DNA of 64,000 bases from Stygiobacter sp043807765 (GCA_043807765.1 JAZDFQ010000095.1:20301-84300); one strand, 5' to 3'; positions 1-9,767 are shown, counted from the stretch's first letter. The notes: generated by a model from the sequence alone, not told the origin. Made by a program: numbers and translations.

Positions 1-1038
1 GCAGATGGAACTACAGAAGAAGTAGTTTATGAAAAAGCCATTCTCGCAACCGGCTCTGTTCCAACAAAAATTACAGGATTATCAATTGATTCACCAAGAG
101 TGATGGATTCAACTTCTGCGCTTGAATTGAATGATATACCCAAACGATTGCTTGTAATTGGCGGCGGATATATAGGCTTAGAACTTTCTACGGTTTACGC
201 TTCCTTAGGAAGTGAAGTAACAGTTGTTGAAATGCTTCCGGGTTTATTGCCCGGTGCTGATAGAGACATGGTTGCGGTTCTTGAGCGCAGAGTAAAATCG
301 TTAATGAAAAATGTCTTTACCGAAACAAAAGTTGTTGATCTAAAGGATAATGGCGATTCTGTTACAGTTAAATTGGAAGGCGCAAAAGTAACCGAACCGG
401 AACAAACATTTGATAAAGTTTTGATTTCGATAGGAAGAAGACCAGTTACAACCGGATTTGGTTTGGAGAACACAAAAGTAAAAGTGAACGAACGCGGTTT
501 TGTAATAACAGATAAAACGATGAAGACTGATGATGAAAATGTCTACGCGATTGGTGATATCGTTGGTAATCCGATGCTGGCGCATAAAGCCGCAGCAGAA
601 GGTAAAGTGGCTGTTGAAGCAATTCTCGGTCACAAAGTTGCTTTCGAACCAAACGCAATTCCGGCTGTTGTGTTTACCGATCCGGAATTAGCTTGGGCTG
701 GAATTACGGAAAATGAAGCGCGCGAAAAAGGAATTAAAGTTGAAGTTGCTAAATTTCCTTGGGGCGCTAGCGGACGCGCAACTACATTGGATAGAAATGA
801 CGGCATGACAAAGTTGATTGTAGAGCCGGAAACCGAACGCATTCTTGGTGTTGCTATTGTTGGTGTTGGCGCCGGTGATATGATTGCTGAAGGAACTCTT
901 GCAATTGAAATGGGCGCGGTTGTTAAGGATTTGGAACTAACAATTCATCCTCATCCAACATTATCTGAAACGATGATGTTTGCGGCTGAGCTGTATTACG
1001 GACACGCAACCGATATGTACCGTCCCAAGAGAAAATAA
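1..1038 (+). CDS. lpdA: Dihydrolipoyl dehydrogenase, C-terminal part (cut by window start)
   Basis: The E3 flavoprotein of 2-oxoacid dehydrogenase and glycine cleavage complexes reoxidises dihydrolipoamide with NAD+. The frame is open from base 1, so the N-terminal FAD domain with the redox disulfide lies outside the window. What remains shows the end of the FAD domain (ATGSVP), the NAD-binding Rossmann motif (VIGGGYIGLE), the second FAD contact (YAIGDIVG) and the dimerisation domain ending in the HPHPTLSE motif, whose His belongs to the active site of the partner subunit. A strong hairpin follows the stop. Lipoamide dehydrogenase is favoured over mercuric or glutathione reductase because of HPHPTLSE. 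The ATG at 100 is internal, not the true start. Confidence 0.93.
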   Translation, partial: ADGTTEEVVYEKAILATGSVPTKITGLSIDSPRVMDSTSALELNDIPKRLLVIGGGYIGLELSTVYASLGSEVTVVEMLPGLLPGADRDMVAVLERRVKSLMKNVFTETKVVDLKDNGDSVTVKLEGAKVTEPEQTFDKVLISIGRRPVTTGFGLENTKVKVNERGFVITDKTMKTDDENVYAIGDIVGNPMLAHKAAAEGKVAVEAILGHKVAFEPNAIPAVVFTDPELAWAGITENEAREKGIKVEVAKFPWGASGRATTLDRNDGMTKLIVEPETERILGVAIVGVGAGDMIAEGTLAIEMGAVVKDLELTIHPHPTLSETMMFAAELYYGHATDMYRPKRK

Positions 1039-1044
1039 ATTTAT

Positions 1045-1071
1045 GCCCCGAAGAGTTTGGTTCTTCGGGGC
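1045..1071. terminator. Bidirectional intrinsic terminator between lpdA and the PQQ-propeller gene
   Basis: A perfect 10-bp stem (GCCCCGAAGA / TCTTCGGGGC) with a 7-base loop sits between two convergent genes. It is followed by AATTGTTTT on the plus strand and by an A/T-rich tract on the minus strand, so it can end transcription from both sides. Confidence 0.85.
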
Positions 1072-1078
1072 AATTGTT

Positions 1079-3523
1079 TTACAGTTCGTAGCCTTTTATT
1101 ACTTCTTTATCAATCGTAAAAATGTATTTGTTGTTTGGCGATATTAAAAAGATTGGTCGCTTAGATTCATCAGCGCTCCACTTAGCAACACCGGTTTTCA
1201 TATCTACACTTGTAAGATTTCTTTCTACGCAGTAAACAAATTTACCACCGATTATACTCGGCATGAACTGAACATTATCTTGGTCATATTCCCAAGGATG
1301 AACCCATAAGATTTTTCCATCGGCGGAATTAATCATTGCAACACCTTTTGTGCCCATCACGAAAATGTTTTTATCATCATAGGCAATTCTTAAACATTTT
1401 TTTGCGGCAGCTCCCCATATCGTAAATAGCCCGTTATATTCAATAGCAGCATCAGCTTGTTCGGAGGCGGAAAGAAATTTATTATACTCAACACCCCCTT
1501 TTCTGTAGTAAGTGTATTCCGCGCCGTAACCAATAGAACCGATCGCCCACTCATCAATTGCATAAGTTTTCTTGAGTGGAATCTCTCCGATTTTATTTTT
1601 GTCTAGGTTGATAACGTAATCGAACTTGCCTCCATCTCTTCTTAATTGAAGTGCGTAAATGTTTTCTTCATCGCCAAAATAAAGCTGCTTGGTAACAGCA
1701 TTATAATTGTTCTTTAAGGAAAAGTTGGGAGTGAGGAATGCTGGATCAACTTCGGTTTCAATTCTCCACAAAAGATTTCCGGTAGCTGCATCATAAGCGG
1801 CAAAACCAAATGGGTCTTCGTCCCACTTATTCTCAATCTTCATAGACACAACATCAAAAAACGCTACTGGCGCTGCTATATCTATTTTGAATTTCCTTTC
1901 ACCGAATTTTACATAGAGAACATTATCTACCACCATTGCTTCGCGTGGAATAGCTTTGATTGTTTCCTTGTTAACCCAGAGACGTTTTTTCGCTTTGAGA
2001 TCGTATGCGGCAATGTTTTCATTTCCAACAAGGTAAGCGATATTACCGCTTATATGCGGCATCATATCAGCATAGCGAACCGCACCGATAGACATAATTG
2101 AGTAGTCGCTTAAACGCAGATAATCTTTGAAAAGTATTTCACCAGTTTTCGGATTTATAACCGCAATTCCATCGCCGCCGGATTCTCTTGTTTCCGGATT
2201 TTGTAGTGAGTTAATTGAGAGTGTTCCGAAAACCAAATTCCCTTCAAATTCCTCAATAGCATAATTAAAGCCGATGTCTTCATAACCGAGTGTGTTCTCG
2301 ACTTTCATAAATTTCATGAGTGGTGTAAAAATATTCCGCGCCCAATCAGCTTGTCCGTATGGTGTGTTACCGAGTGCCGGAGTTTTATAATTGACTTTTC
2401 CGGTTAAGGCATCAATACTCATCAAATAAACATTTGCACCACCTTCGCTCATAGAAGTGTTTGTATAAGTAACCAACAAATTATTTCCATCAACTTTTAT
2501 GTAGCGGTGAGCGTATCCCTCAAAATATTTATCACCTTTCTGGGATTGCCACAGAACCTTTCCATCTGCAACATCAATTGCCATCATGCCGCCAACAAGT
2601 CCGGCAAAGAAATATTCTCTGTCGCCAGCTTTCATAATTTTGAATGTACGGAAATCATCTATTCCAACTTTTATTTCCGTTAGCTTGCCGGTTACTTCAT
2701 TGAAGAAAAATGTATTGTCTTCACCAATAACTACGCAGCCTTTATCAACGGGATAGATTACTTCTCGTTCGGCATCGTAATCTGTTTTCATACGGTAGAT
2801 TTCTTTATTCGAAGCAATATCAACAACAGCTACTTCATCATCGAGACAACACAAAATATATCTTTCATCTTTTGAGATGTAACCCCACTCGCGCCCATTT
2901 TCTGTTAGATCGGAATTGATAGCGTAGTTTTCACCTAAGAAAACTCTATCTCCGGATTTTATATCAAACAGCCCAATGTTTTCAGTATAGAACATTACTA
3001 AATAACGGTTCTGCTTAGGAAGTACTTTATAATTCCACGAGCCATGATTGTAAAGCTGCTGATTGTAACCAAAATCTTGCCGCCAAATCTCGTTTCCGGT
3101 TTTTAAATCAATTCCAACATGAACAGAGCCGTAGCGTAAAACAGTTACATCACCAATGAAAAAAAGTCTTCCAAATTGTTTCTGGTCAATATCTGCGTAC
3201 TGTTTTTCCCAAATTAATTTTCCGGTAAGGGCATCGTAGCAGCGAACCGCTTCGGAAGTGCTGACAAGATAATTACTGCCAGCAATCTGATGTGCACCTT
3301 CTTTTTCATAGTCGTCAATTTCAAGCATATAAATATTTTGACCGGTTACTGCATCGTATAGATAGGCATTCTCACCGCTACGCAAGAAAAGGTAATTACC
3401 ATCTCTTAGAAAATTATATCCCTCAATTTGATCATCAAGTTCTAGAATCCATTTGGGGACTTGCTGTGCATGCACGGCAGTTATTATGAGAAATATTATC
3501 AATAATAATTTTTTGAACCACAT
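1079..3523 (-). CDS. Secreted PQQ-like beta-propeller protein
   Basis: An 814-residue exported protein with an N-terminal signal peptide (hydrophobic KLLLIIFLIITAVHA, then QQ). The body is built of repeats of the PQQ/BamB propeller type: many segments read D..TGK.LW or D..TG..IW, for example YDALTGKLIWEKQ, DVADGKVLWQSQ and YDAATGNLLWRIE. The length suggests two propellers. Such proteins usually act outside the cytoplasm in binding or scaffolding; the substrate cannot be told. There is no lipobox and no obvious T9SS C-terminal domain. The start is fixed by a strong AAGGAGA about 7 bases before the ATG. The next gene upstream on this strand (3551-4321) is 27 bases away and may be co-transcribed. 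Confidence 0.8.
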   Translation of the reverse strand: MWFKKLLLIIFLIITAVHAQQVPKWILELDDQIEGYNFLRDGNYLFLRSGENAYLYDAVTGQNIYMLEIDDYEKEGAHQIAGSNYLVSTSEAVRCYDALTGKLIWEKQYADIDQKQFGRLFFIGDVTVLRYGSVHVGIDLKTGNEIWRQDFGYNQQLYNHGSWNYKVLPKQNRYLVMFYTENIGLFDIKSGDRVFLGENYAINSDLTENGREWGYISKDERYILCCLDDEVAVVDIASNKEIYRMKTDYDAEREVIYPVDKGCVVIGEDNTFFFNEVTGKLTEIKVGIDDFRTFKIMKAGDREYFFAGLVGGMMAIDVADGKVLWQSQKGDKYFEGYAHRYIKVDGNNLLVTYTNTSMSEGGANVYLMSIDALTGKVNYKTPALGNTPYGQADWARNIFTPLMKFMKVENTLGYEDIGFNYAIEEFEGNLVFGTLSINSLQNPETRESGGDGIAVINPKTGEILFKDYLRLSDYSIMSIGAVRYADMMPHISGNIAYLVGNENIAAYDLKAKKRLWVNKETIKAIPREAMVVDNVLYVKFGERKFKIDIAAPVAFFDVVSMKIENKWDEDPFGFAAYDAATGNLLWRIETEVDPAFLTPNFSLKNNYNAVTKQLYFGDEENIYALQLRRDGGKFDYVINLDKNKIGEIPLKKTYAIDEWAIGSIGYGAEYTYYRKGGVEYNKFLSASEQADAAIEYNGLFTIWGAAAKKCLRIAYDDKNIFVMGTKGVAMINSADGKILWVHPWEYDQDNVQFMPSIIGGKFVYCVERNLTSVDMKTGVAKWSADESKRPIFLISPNNKYIFTIDKEVIKGYEL

Positions 3524-3550
3524 TTTCGAAGTCTCCTTCTTATTGTATTT

Positions 3551-4321
3551 TTAGAGAATGTTGGTAAATAATCCCAACTTAAATTCGAATCTCGATCCGC
3601 TTAAACTTGTACCGGCTTTTGCAGAGTCTTCTAATCCTTGAATTATTGTGTAATCAATTCCAAAATAGAGACCGCTTTTCATCATAATGCCGGGAGTAAA
3701 ATTGATGAATATTGGTTTCTTGGATCCGCTCACTTCTGTTGTAGCCCTTACGGGAACAGTTATCGAAAATCCCATCTTTAGCATTATGATATCGGATAAC
3801 AGATAGTCACCATTAACGTATGGTCCAAGGTTGATGTAAGTACCTCTTTGATTGTTGAATTCTCCTTTACTGTCCCAGAATTCAAGATGAAAAACATTTG
3901 CGGAAATTCCGGCAGCTGCGCGAGTTGTTTGGTTGTAAAAAACATTCACTCCGCAATTCATTTCTAGAAAAGAATAAAACCAAGGAGATTCCAGGTCGGT
4001 TGCTTCTTTATTCTTGATCCGCCCGAGCATATAAATGAAATCATCAATAAAGTGGGATTTTATACTCATGTTGTAAGCCCAATTTCCGGTTTGATTCCAT
4101 TCCGTCAAAAGTGTAACTCCCCAAATGTTTGGACTGCTCTCGTAGGGTCTTAACTTTCCGTCGCTGTCGGTTACTTTTCCGTTAAGCGGTTTTAAGTCAT
4201 GGTTAATGAAGGTTTTTGTAACTCCCCAAAGGTTGCCGATGTCGTAAAAGGCATCTTGGTCTTGTGCGGTTGAGATAAAGGAAGGTGCAAGAAAAAGAAT
4301 AACAAGTAGGATTCTTTTCAT
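3551..4321 (-). CDS. Secreted hypothetical protein, possible outer-membrane beta-barrel
   Basis: A 256-residue protein with a clear signal peptide (MKRILLVILFLAPSFISTAQ). I do not recognise a named family. The mature part has alternating hydrophobic and polar stretches with many aromatic residues and glycines and ends in FEFKLGLFTNIL, which fits an outer-membrane barrel whose last strand ends near the C-terminus. AAGGAG lies just before the ATG. It precedes the PQQ-propeller gene in the same direction, so the two may work together at the cell surface; that is inference from position only. Confidence 0.6.
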   Translation of the reverse strand: MKRILLVILFLAPSFISTAQDQDAFYDIGNLWGVTKTFINHDLKPLNGKVTDSDGKLRPYESSPNIWGVTLLTEWNQTGNWAYNMSIKSHFIDDFIYMLGRIKNKEATDLESPWFYSFLEMNCGVNVFYNQTTRAAAGISANVFHLEFWDSKGEFNNQRGTYINLGPYVNGDYLLSDIIMLKMGFSITVPVRATTEVSGSKKPIFINFTPGIMMKSGLYFGIDYTIIQGLEDSAKAGTSLSGSRFEFKLGLFTNIL

Positions 4322-4587
4322 AGTACACTCCTTACTTTTAATTAATAAGGAATAATTGAGCAGTTGGATTGAGGAGAAAGCATTTATCTAAATAACTAAA
4401 TGACAATTCCCAATAGCCGGATCATAATATGAAAAGAGAAAGTATAAGTTTTGTAACTGTGAAAATGTAGCAAATATTTAATTGTGTAACAATCGAAATT
4501 ATATTCGAAAAACACCTAGTTAATTGGAAATTATCGTTAATCATATTACGTTCAAGACATCAATTTTGGAATTATAGAGAGTAATCA

Positions 4588-5736
4588 TTGAAATCAAAAA
4601 TTTGGATTCTACTGCTGCTGTTTTTTACCGCGACATTGTCTGCACAAAACTATAATTGGGTTAGCCACGATTCTCTTGTAAAGGCGGGCATCAATCAGAT
4701 TTATGGAATTGAGCTAGATAAAGCCGATAAAACTTTTGATGTTGTTGTTAAAGAATATGCTAAGCATCCCTCCGGAAAGTTCTTTAAAGCGATGACCACT
4801 TGGTGGCGCATTCTTTTAGACCTTGATGACGAAAGCATGGATGATAAATTTTATGATCAGCTTGAAGAAGTGATTGATCTTTGTGATGACATCTTAGATG
4901 ATAATGAACGAAGTGTTGATGCAATGTTTTTCAAAGGTGGTGCGCTTGGTTTTCGAGGACAGTTGCGGGCAATTCGTGAAAGCTGGTTCAAAGCAGCTCT
5001 AGATGGAAAAGATGGACTCAATCTTGTTTTCAAATCTTATGAAGTAAATCCGAAGAATGTTGATGTGCAGCTTGGCTTTGGAATCTATCATTATTACGCA
5101 GATGTAATTCCGCAGAAATTTCCGGCTGTTAAACCGTTTATGGTTTTCTTTCCCAAAGGTGATAAGAACCGCGGATTAAAGGAACTTGAAAATGTTGCAA
5201 TGAATGGAAGATATACTCGAATCGAATCTCGGCACTTTTTACAGAAACTGCTTTTCCAATTTGAAGAGAACATGGAAGAATCGCGTAAGTGGGGAAAAGC
5301 TTTGCTCGCGGATTATCCTAACAATCCGAATTTCCAGAAGTACTACGGACTCACCTACATTAAAGAAAATAATTACACCGAAGCGGTAAAAACATTTAGA
5401 GATGTTTACAATAAATGTGAACGCGGTTTACCCGGCTACAATAAACGCTACAAACGGGAAGCTACTTATTATCTCGGAATGGATTTTATGTTGAAGAACA
5501 GAGCGGATTCTTCGGCTTACTATTTTGAGAAATCTGAAAAGCTCTCGCGGGAAATTGATAAAGAAACCGAATCCGGTTTTTTTATCAACACAGTTTTGTA
5601 TTTAGGTTATATGAATGACTTGATGGGTAAGCGGGATAAAGCTATTAAGTATTATACTGAATCGTTGCGAATAAAAGAGAGAGGAAACTCGCACGAACAA
5701 GCTGAACGCTACTTGAAAACACCGTATAAGAAGTAA
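4588..5736 (+). CDS. Exported TPR-repeat protein
   Basis: A 382-residue protein beginning at TTG (4588) with a signal peptide ending around TLSAQ. TPR-like helix pairs are visible: KADKTFDVVVKEYAKHPSG, FQKYYGLTYIKENNYTEAVKTF, and near the C-terminus GYMNDLMGKRDKAIKYYTES. TTG is preferred because no ATG or GTG sits ahead of the signal peptide and upstream sequence gives no longer coding frame. It is separated by 266 A/T-rich bases from the divergent gene at 3551-4321; that gap must hold both promoters, but I see no clear element in it. Role unknown; TPR proteins usually hold protein complexes together. Confidence 0.75.
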   Translation: MKSKIWILLLLFFTATLSAQNYNWVSHDSLVKAGINQIYGIELDKADKTFDVVVKEYAKHPSGKFFKAMTTWWRILLDLDDESMDDKFYDQLEEVIDLCDDILDDNERSVDAMFFKGGALGFRGQLRAIRESWFKAALDGKDGLNLVFKSYEVNPKNVDVQLGFGIYHYYADVIPQKFPAVKPFMVFFPKGDKNRGLKELENVAMNGRYTRIESRHFLQKLLFQFEENMEESRKWGKALLADYPNNPNFQKYYGLTYIKENNYTEAVKTFRDVYNKCERGLPGYNKRYKREATYYLGMDFMLKNRADSSAYYFEKSEKLSREIDKETESGFFINTVLYLGYMNDLMGKRDKAIKYYTESLRIKERGNSHEQAERYLKTPYKK

Positions 5737-5803
5737 TTGAGAATTGCGAATTTAGAATGGAGAATTGAAAAAGACATGATGAAATCTAATTCTCCATTAT
5801 CAA
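5737..5803. repeat. Intergenic inverted repeat of the 'aattgagaattg' type
   Basis: The 11-mer AATGGAGAATT (5756-5766) is repeated in inverted form as AATTCTCCATT (5788-5798), with looser pairing outside. It lies between convergent genes and may also stop transcription. Related sequence occurs at 59390-59420, 61205-61320 and, inside a gene, at 63722-63748. Confidence 0.7.
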
Positions 5804-6727
5804 TTATAAATTAGTGCCAATCCCAAATCTGTGCATTGCACCGATGAAACCAAGAGATGAGAAAGCGTAATCCACATTATAGCCTTTAACTATAAAACCA
5901 ACACCAAGATTAAATCCGGCTAATCCGGCAGATGAACCAACTTTAAGTTCTTTTCTCTTTTCGTTATCGTAACCAAAACGCAAACGCAGACTTTGTCCAA
6001 GTCTAAACTCGCCGCCAAAAGTAATTTGAGTAAAGCGGTTAAAGAACTTGTCTTGTTTCTGATTTAGTTTGTTGAATGACCAGAAAAACTTAAGCGGTAA
6101 GTTTTCCAATTGTTTAGAGAAACCAAAACGCACATCAAGCGGAAGTTCTTCTTTCGTATCAAAGTAGGAAGAGAGTTGACCGCCAAGATTCAGAACTGAA
6201 AAACCAAAATTCCACCTTGATTCCGGAATTGCGTAGTGCAGACCAAGATCAATTGCAGCGGCTGTCGAAGAGACATCGGAAATTTTTGAATAAATAAACT
6301 TAACATTAGCACCGTAGTAAAAATTTTCATCAAGCTGGTTTCCGTAACCAAGAATCAAAGCTATATCGCCGGCGCTAAATTCACCCAGATTGTTGCCTTG
6401 AACGTCAGCCTTAGTAAATGTACCGTAACTAATGTATTGAATAGCCGCCGCGAGTTTTCCTATTCCTTCAAAATCTTTGGAAGCAACCAGGCTTGCAGAA
6501 TTAACATCTTCCAAATGTTTTAAGAAAGAAAAAGAAACCGGAGTTCCCTGAAGAAGATTTATTCCCGCCGGATTATAAAACATAACATTAGGATCATCGT
6601 TATTAGCTACAAAACTGCCGGCAACTGCGGCAGCGCGCGGACTGTTATCGAGGCGTAAAAACTCGAATGCACTTTGTGCTGAAAGTATAGAAACAGAAAG
6701 AAATGCTAAAACCAAAATCTTCTTCAT
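5804..6727 (-). CDS. porQ: PorQ-like protein of the type IX secretion system
   Basis: A 307-residue outer-membrane protein with a signal peptide (MKKILVLAFLSVSILSAQ). It opens with FEFLRLDNSPRAAAVAGSF and DDPNVMFYNPAGINLL, the conserved start of the PorV/PorQ barrel family, followed by repeated barrel strands and a C-terminal strand ending FGIGTNL. The short length and the F-FL-L-NSPRAAA start fit PorQ better than PorV. PorQ helps attach T9SS cargo to the cell surface, and this window has two proteins with T9SS-type C-terminal domains (11832-13445 and 61424 onward). It stands alone; no other por genes are adjacent. Confidence 0.7.
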   Translation of the reverse strand: MKKILVLAFLSVSILSAQSAFEFLRLDNSPRAAAVAGSFVANNDDPNVMFYNPAGINLLQGTPVSFSFLKHLEDVNSASLVASKDFEGIGKLAAAIQYISYGTFTKADVQGNNLGEFSAGDIALILGYGNQLDENFYYGANVKFIYSKISDVSSTAAAIDLGLHYAIPESRWNFGFSVLNLGGQLSSYFDTKEELPLDVRFGFSKQLENLPLKFFWSFNKLNQKQDKFFNRFTQITFGGEFRLGQSLRLRFGYDNEKRKELKVGSSAGLAGFNLGVGFIVKGYNVDYAFSSLGFIGAMHRFGIGTNL

Positions 6728-6903
6728 TTACATCTCAAATTTTGATGCGATTTTACACATAAATGAGCATATAAGGCAAGATAAACAATGGTGCAATTTT
6801 TTTGGAACAAATGAAAAACCCGCCCTGTTAGAGATTACGAAACGTTTACTTGAATCGACTTAGCTTTAACCCTAAATTTGAAACAATATAAAAGAGGAGT
6901 AAG

Positions 6904-7752
6904 ATGAACGGATTCAAAACAGTTGTTTTGATGACTGCAATGATGGTGTTATTTATACTGGTTGGTAATTTTATTGGCGGTGAAGATGGAATGATGATTG
7001 CCTTTTTATTTTCACTTGCAATGAATTTCGGATCTTATTGGTTTTCAGATAAAATTGTTCTTAAGATGTACGGTGCTCAGCAAGTTACGCGTGAAGAAGC
7101 TCCGCAATTGTATGATAGTGTAGAAAAGCTTGCGATGAAAGCAGAACTGCCGATGCCGAAAGTTTATATAATGAATAATCCGGCACCGAACGCATTTGCA
7201 ACCGGAAGAAATCCAAACAACAGTGCCGTTGCTGTAACAACCGGAATTATGAAGCTGCTCAACCGCGAAGAGTTGGACGGCGTAATCGCTCACGAATTAT
7301 CGCACATTAAAAATCGTGATATTCTTGTTGGCACAATTGCGGCAACTTTAGTTGGAACGATTACATACTTAGCGCATTTTGCAATGTTCTTTGGCGGCGG
7401 AAGAAGTGATGACCGCGAAGAAGGGTCAAATCCAATTGTCGCTATTTTAATGTTGATCTTAGCACCAATTGCGGCAATGTTAATCCAGATGGCAATTTCC
7501 CGTTCACGTGAGTATATGGCAGATGATAGCGGCGCGGAAATTTCCGGCAAACCACTTTCGCTTGCTTCGGCGTTAAATAAGCTTCAACATGGAAACGAAG
7601 TTGTTCCAATGCGAAACGCAAGTCAAGCTTCGGCTCATATGTTTATTGTAAATCCGCTTCACGGTGGTGGAATGATGAAGTTGTTTTCAACCCATCCTCC
7701 TATTGAAGAAAGAATAGCCCGCTTGCAAGAAATTGCTGCCGGCAGAAGATGA
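6904..7752 (+). CDS. htpX: Protease HtpX, membrane zinc metallopeptidase
   Basis: HtpX is an M48 peptidase of the inner membrane that degrades misfolded membrane proteins. The 282-residue protein has two N-terminal membrane segments (about 8-25 and 31-47), the zinc motif HELSH at residues 130-134, two further hydrophobic helices (about 145-165 and 177-196) and the third zinc ligand Glu203 in SREYMADD. Length matches the family (about 280-300). AGAGGAG precedes the ATG at 6904. It is a single gene, with the opposite-strand porQ upstream and a repeat downstream. Confidence 0.95.
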   Translation: MNGFKTVVLMTAMMVLFILVGNFIGGEDGMMIAFLFSLAMNFGSYWFSDKIVLKMYGAQQVTREEAPQLYDSVEKLAMKAELPMPKVYIMNNPAPNAFATGRNPNNSAVAVTTGIMKLLNREELDGVIAHELSHIKNRDILVGTIAATLVGTITYLAHFAMFFGGGRSDDREEGSNPIVAILMLILAPIAAMLIQMAISRSREYMADDSGAEISGKPLSLASALNKLQHGNEVVPMRNASQASAHMFIVNPLHGGGMMKLFSTHPPIEERIARLQEIAAGRR

Positions 7753-7778
7753 ACTAACGCTCTTGTAGTAATTAAATA

Positions 7779-7821
7779 GAACGCGGATGACACGGATTTA
7801 ACTGATTTACGCAGATTAAGG
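7779..7821. repeat. Short intergenic repeat (GCGGATGACACGGATTTA type)
   Basis: A 43-base segment after htpX made of imperfectly repeated GGAT/GATTTA units, running into a weak reading-frame-free leader. I know this type of sequence from intergenic regions of this bacterial group; it occurs once here. Confidence 0.4.
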
Positions 7822-7868
7822 ATTTGAAAATTATTTATTAAAAGTGTACTTAAATTCAACGAGATTTT

Positions 7869-8465
7869 TTGAAAAGATTATTCATCACATATTGTGTTTT
7901 AATTCTTAGTCCGGTGTTTTTATGGGGACAAGCCAAAACTAACTTCGAAGAGTGTTTTCAATTAATTGATAACTCGGTAGCAAAAGTTAGCGAATCTATA
8001 CCGAAGAACGGATCAATCGCTCTATCTGTTACCGGACCATCATCCTTAGAATTACTGAAACCAAAAGTATTTGAGTCATTTTCTAAACGTAGCTACAAAG
8101 TAACAAGTGAGAATACACCAGAAGCTTTAAGAGTAATTTATACTTTTCATCAAGCGAGTGTTGAATATCTAAATGCGGAGAAGGAAAGCTTCTTCGGCAC
8201 TATTGTGGCAGAACGGGTGATGAATTTAAAAGGAAATATTTTACTTACTACTCCAGATAATCAAATAAAGACCTTTGATGTGAACGAATCGCTTAAAGAC
8301 ACAGTTTCGGTTGATGAAATCAAGAATTTAGAAGATGCGTCAGTCCCGTTCACTCAAGGCAAGATGCCCGAAACACCATTTTTCTCTAATCTTTTGGAAC
8401 CGGTTCTGGTTGTAGGTACTTTAATTACAACAATAATTCTCTTGTTTACCGTAAGAGGCAAGTAG
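7869..8465 (+). CDS. Exported hypothetical protein with a C-terminal membrane anchor
   Basis: A 198-residue protein beginning at TTG (7869), chosen because it starts a clear signal peptide (LFITYCVLILSPVFLWGQ). The middle part (about 25-165) is soluble and of unknown family, and residues 174-194 form one strong membrane helix (VLVVGTLITTIILLFTV), followed by RGK. This places the main domain outside the cytoplasm, tethered to the inner membrane. It lies 67 bases before bamD and may be the first gene of that operon. Confidence 0.6.
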   Translation: MKRLFITYCVLILSPVFLWGQAKTNFEECFQLIDNSVAKVSESIPKNGSIALSVTGPSSLELLKPKVFESFSKRSYKVTSENTPEALRVIYTFHQASVEYLNAEKESFFGTIVAERVMNLKGNILLTTPDNQIKTFDVNESLKDTVSVDEIKNLEDASVPFTQGKMPETPFFSNLLEPVLVVGTLITTIILLFTVRGK

Positions 8466-8532
8466 TAATAAAGCGCTGTTTCTCAGCTGGTTCAAAATGA
8501 TTATTTTTACACCCTAATTAAGGAGATATATT

Positions 8533-9288
8533 TTGTTAAGAAAGTTAAATCTGGTTGCCCTGCTGTTTCTTGCGTTTTTGCTGACGAACTGTTCGAATGT
8601 AATGGATACAAGTAAATTCAATGCGGAAGAATATTACAATTATTTGATGACTCTTTATAATGATGAAGACTATGAAGTCGCTGTTCAAGAATTTCAAAAT
8701 TTCTTGCTTCAGTATTCCGGCAGTGCATTTAACGACGATGCCCAGTATTATCTAGCAATGACTTACTTTAAACGCGAGCAATATTTACTCGGTGCGTACG
8801 AGTTCAGCAAATTAATCAGAAACATTCCGGCCTCACCTTTCGTAGCCGAATCTCAGTATATGCTGGCTGAGTGCTATTATCAGCTTTCGCCGGCTTATCA
8901 GTTGGATCAATCATATACGAAGAAAGCAATAGAAGAGTTTCAAGCGTTCATAGATTTTTTCCCGGCCGACAAAAAAGTTGAAAGTGCTTCCGGAAAGATT
9001 AAAGAGTTAACTGAACGTTTGGCGGAAAAAGAATATCAAGCGGCGTTGATTTACGAAAAGATGGAATATGAGAAAGCAGCGATTAAATACTATTCAAATG
9101 TTTCCGAAATTTATCACGATACAAAGTTTGCGCCACAAGCGCTATACAGAAAAATTCAGCTCGAATTGAAAAAGGGAATGAATAACGAAGTTCTAAGTGA
9201 TATCAGTGTTTTTCTAAGCAGATATCCGGATGATTCGAATTCGTCCGAGCTTCAAGAAACCGAAGCCAAGTTAGGTCAAAAGAAATGA
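8533..9288 (+). CDS. bamD: Outer-membrane assembly lipoprotein BamD
   Basis: BamD is an essential lipoprotein of the BAM complex that inserts barrel proteins into the outer membrane. The protein (251 residues, usual length) has a lipobox with Cys20 (LLTNC) and TPR units: YNDEDYEVAVQEFQNFLLQY, AMTYFKREQYLLGAYEFSKL and AECYYQLSPAYQLDQSYTKK are typical. The TTG start at 8533 has AGGAGA 5-10 bases upstream. The stop overlaps the next start (ATGA, 9285-9288), which suggests translational coupling to the thioesterase. It heads a run of six tightly packed genes reaching ccmB. Confidence 0.92.
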   Translation: MLRKLNLVALLFLAFLLTNCSNVMDTSKFNAEEYYNYLMTLYNDEDYEVAVQEFQNFLLQYSGSAFNDDAQYYLAMTYFKREQYLLGAYEFSKLIRNIPASPFVAESQYMLAECYYQLSPAYQLDQSYTKKAIEEFQAFIDFFPADKKVESASGKIKELTERLAEKEYQAALIYEKMEYEKAAIKYYSNVSEIYHDTKFAPQALYRKIQLELKKGMNNEVLSDISVFLSRYPDDSNSSELQETEAKLGQKK

Positions 9289-9767
9289 GTGACTCAGCTA
9301 GAGCCAAAAAGGTTAGCGCTTCAATTGTAACCATGACCGAATTGGTTTTACCGAATCATACAAATCAACTTGGAAATTTGCTTGGCGGACAGTTAATGCA
9401 CTGGATTGATATTTGCGCCGCACTTTCGGCCGCTAAGCATTCTCAGAGAATTTGCGTTACTGCTTCTGTTGATAGAATAGATTTTCATCACCCGATTCGC
9501 TTGGGAAACGCCGTAACAATTTTGGCTTCGGTCAATCGAACATTCAAAACCTCTATGGAAGTTGGTGTAAAAGTATTTGCAGAAAATTTTGCCGAAGGCA
9601 CACGCATTCATACAAACTCTGCTTATCTTACTTTTGTTGGCGTTGATGAGAATACAAGACCGGTTGCTACAATTGAAATTGTTCCGGAAACAGAAGATGA
9701 AAAAAGACGGTTCGAAGAAGCTTTACAAAGAAGAAAAACCCGCCTTGAAAAAAGAATCAATACTTAG
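9285..9767 (+). CDS. Acyl-CoA thioesterase (hotdog fold, YciA/BACH type)
   Basis: A 160-residue cytosolic hydrolase that cleaves acyl-CoA to free acid and CoA. The conserved features are visible: PNHTNQLGNLLGGQLMHWID (helix with the GG..M.W.D motif of YciA-like enzymes), then ASVDRIDFHHPIRLGNAV and the TFVGVDENTRP segment. Its length equals the single-hotdog family. The C-terminus is charged (RRKTRLEKRINT). It overlaps bamD by four bases and the next gene by about 23. Chain-length preference cannot be read from sequence. Confidence 0.88.
   Translation: MSDSARAKKVSASIVTMTELVLPNHTNQLGNLLGGQLMHWIDICAALSAAKHSQRICVTASVDRIDFHHPIRLGNAVTILASVNRTFKTSMEVGVKVFAENFAEGTRIHTNSAYLTFVGVDENTRPVATIEIVPETEDEKRRFEEALQRRKTRLEKRINT

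Noticed and set aside
9577..9744. Long N-terminus of the FG-GAP protein within the thioesterase gene
   Set aside because: It would place about 55 odd residues before a clear signal peptide; the TTG at 9745 is the better start.
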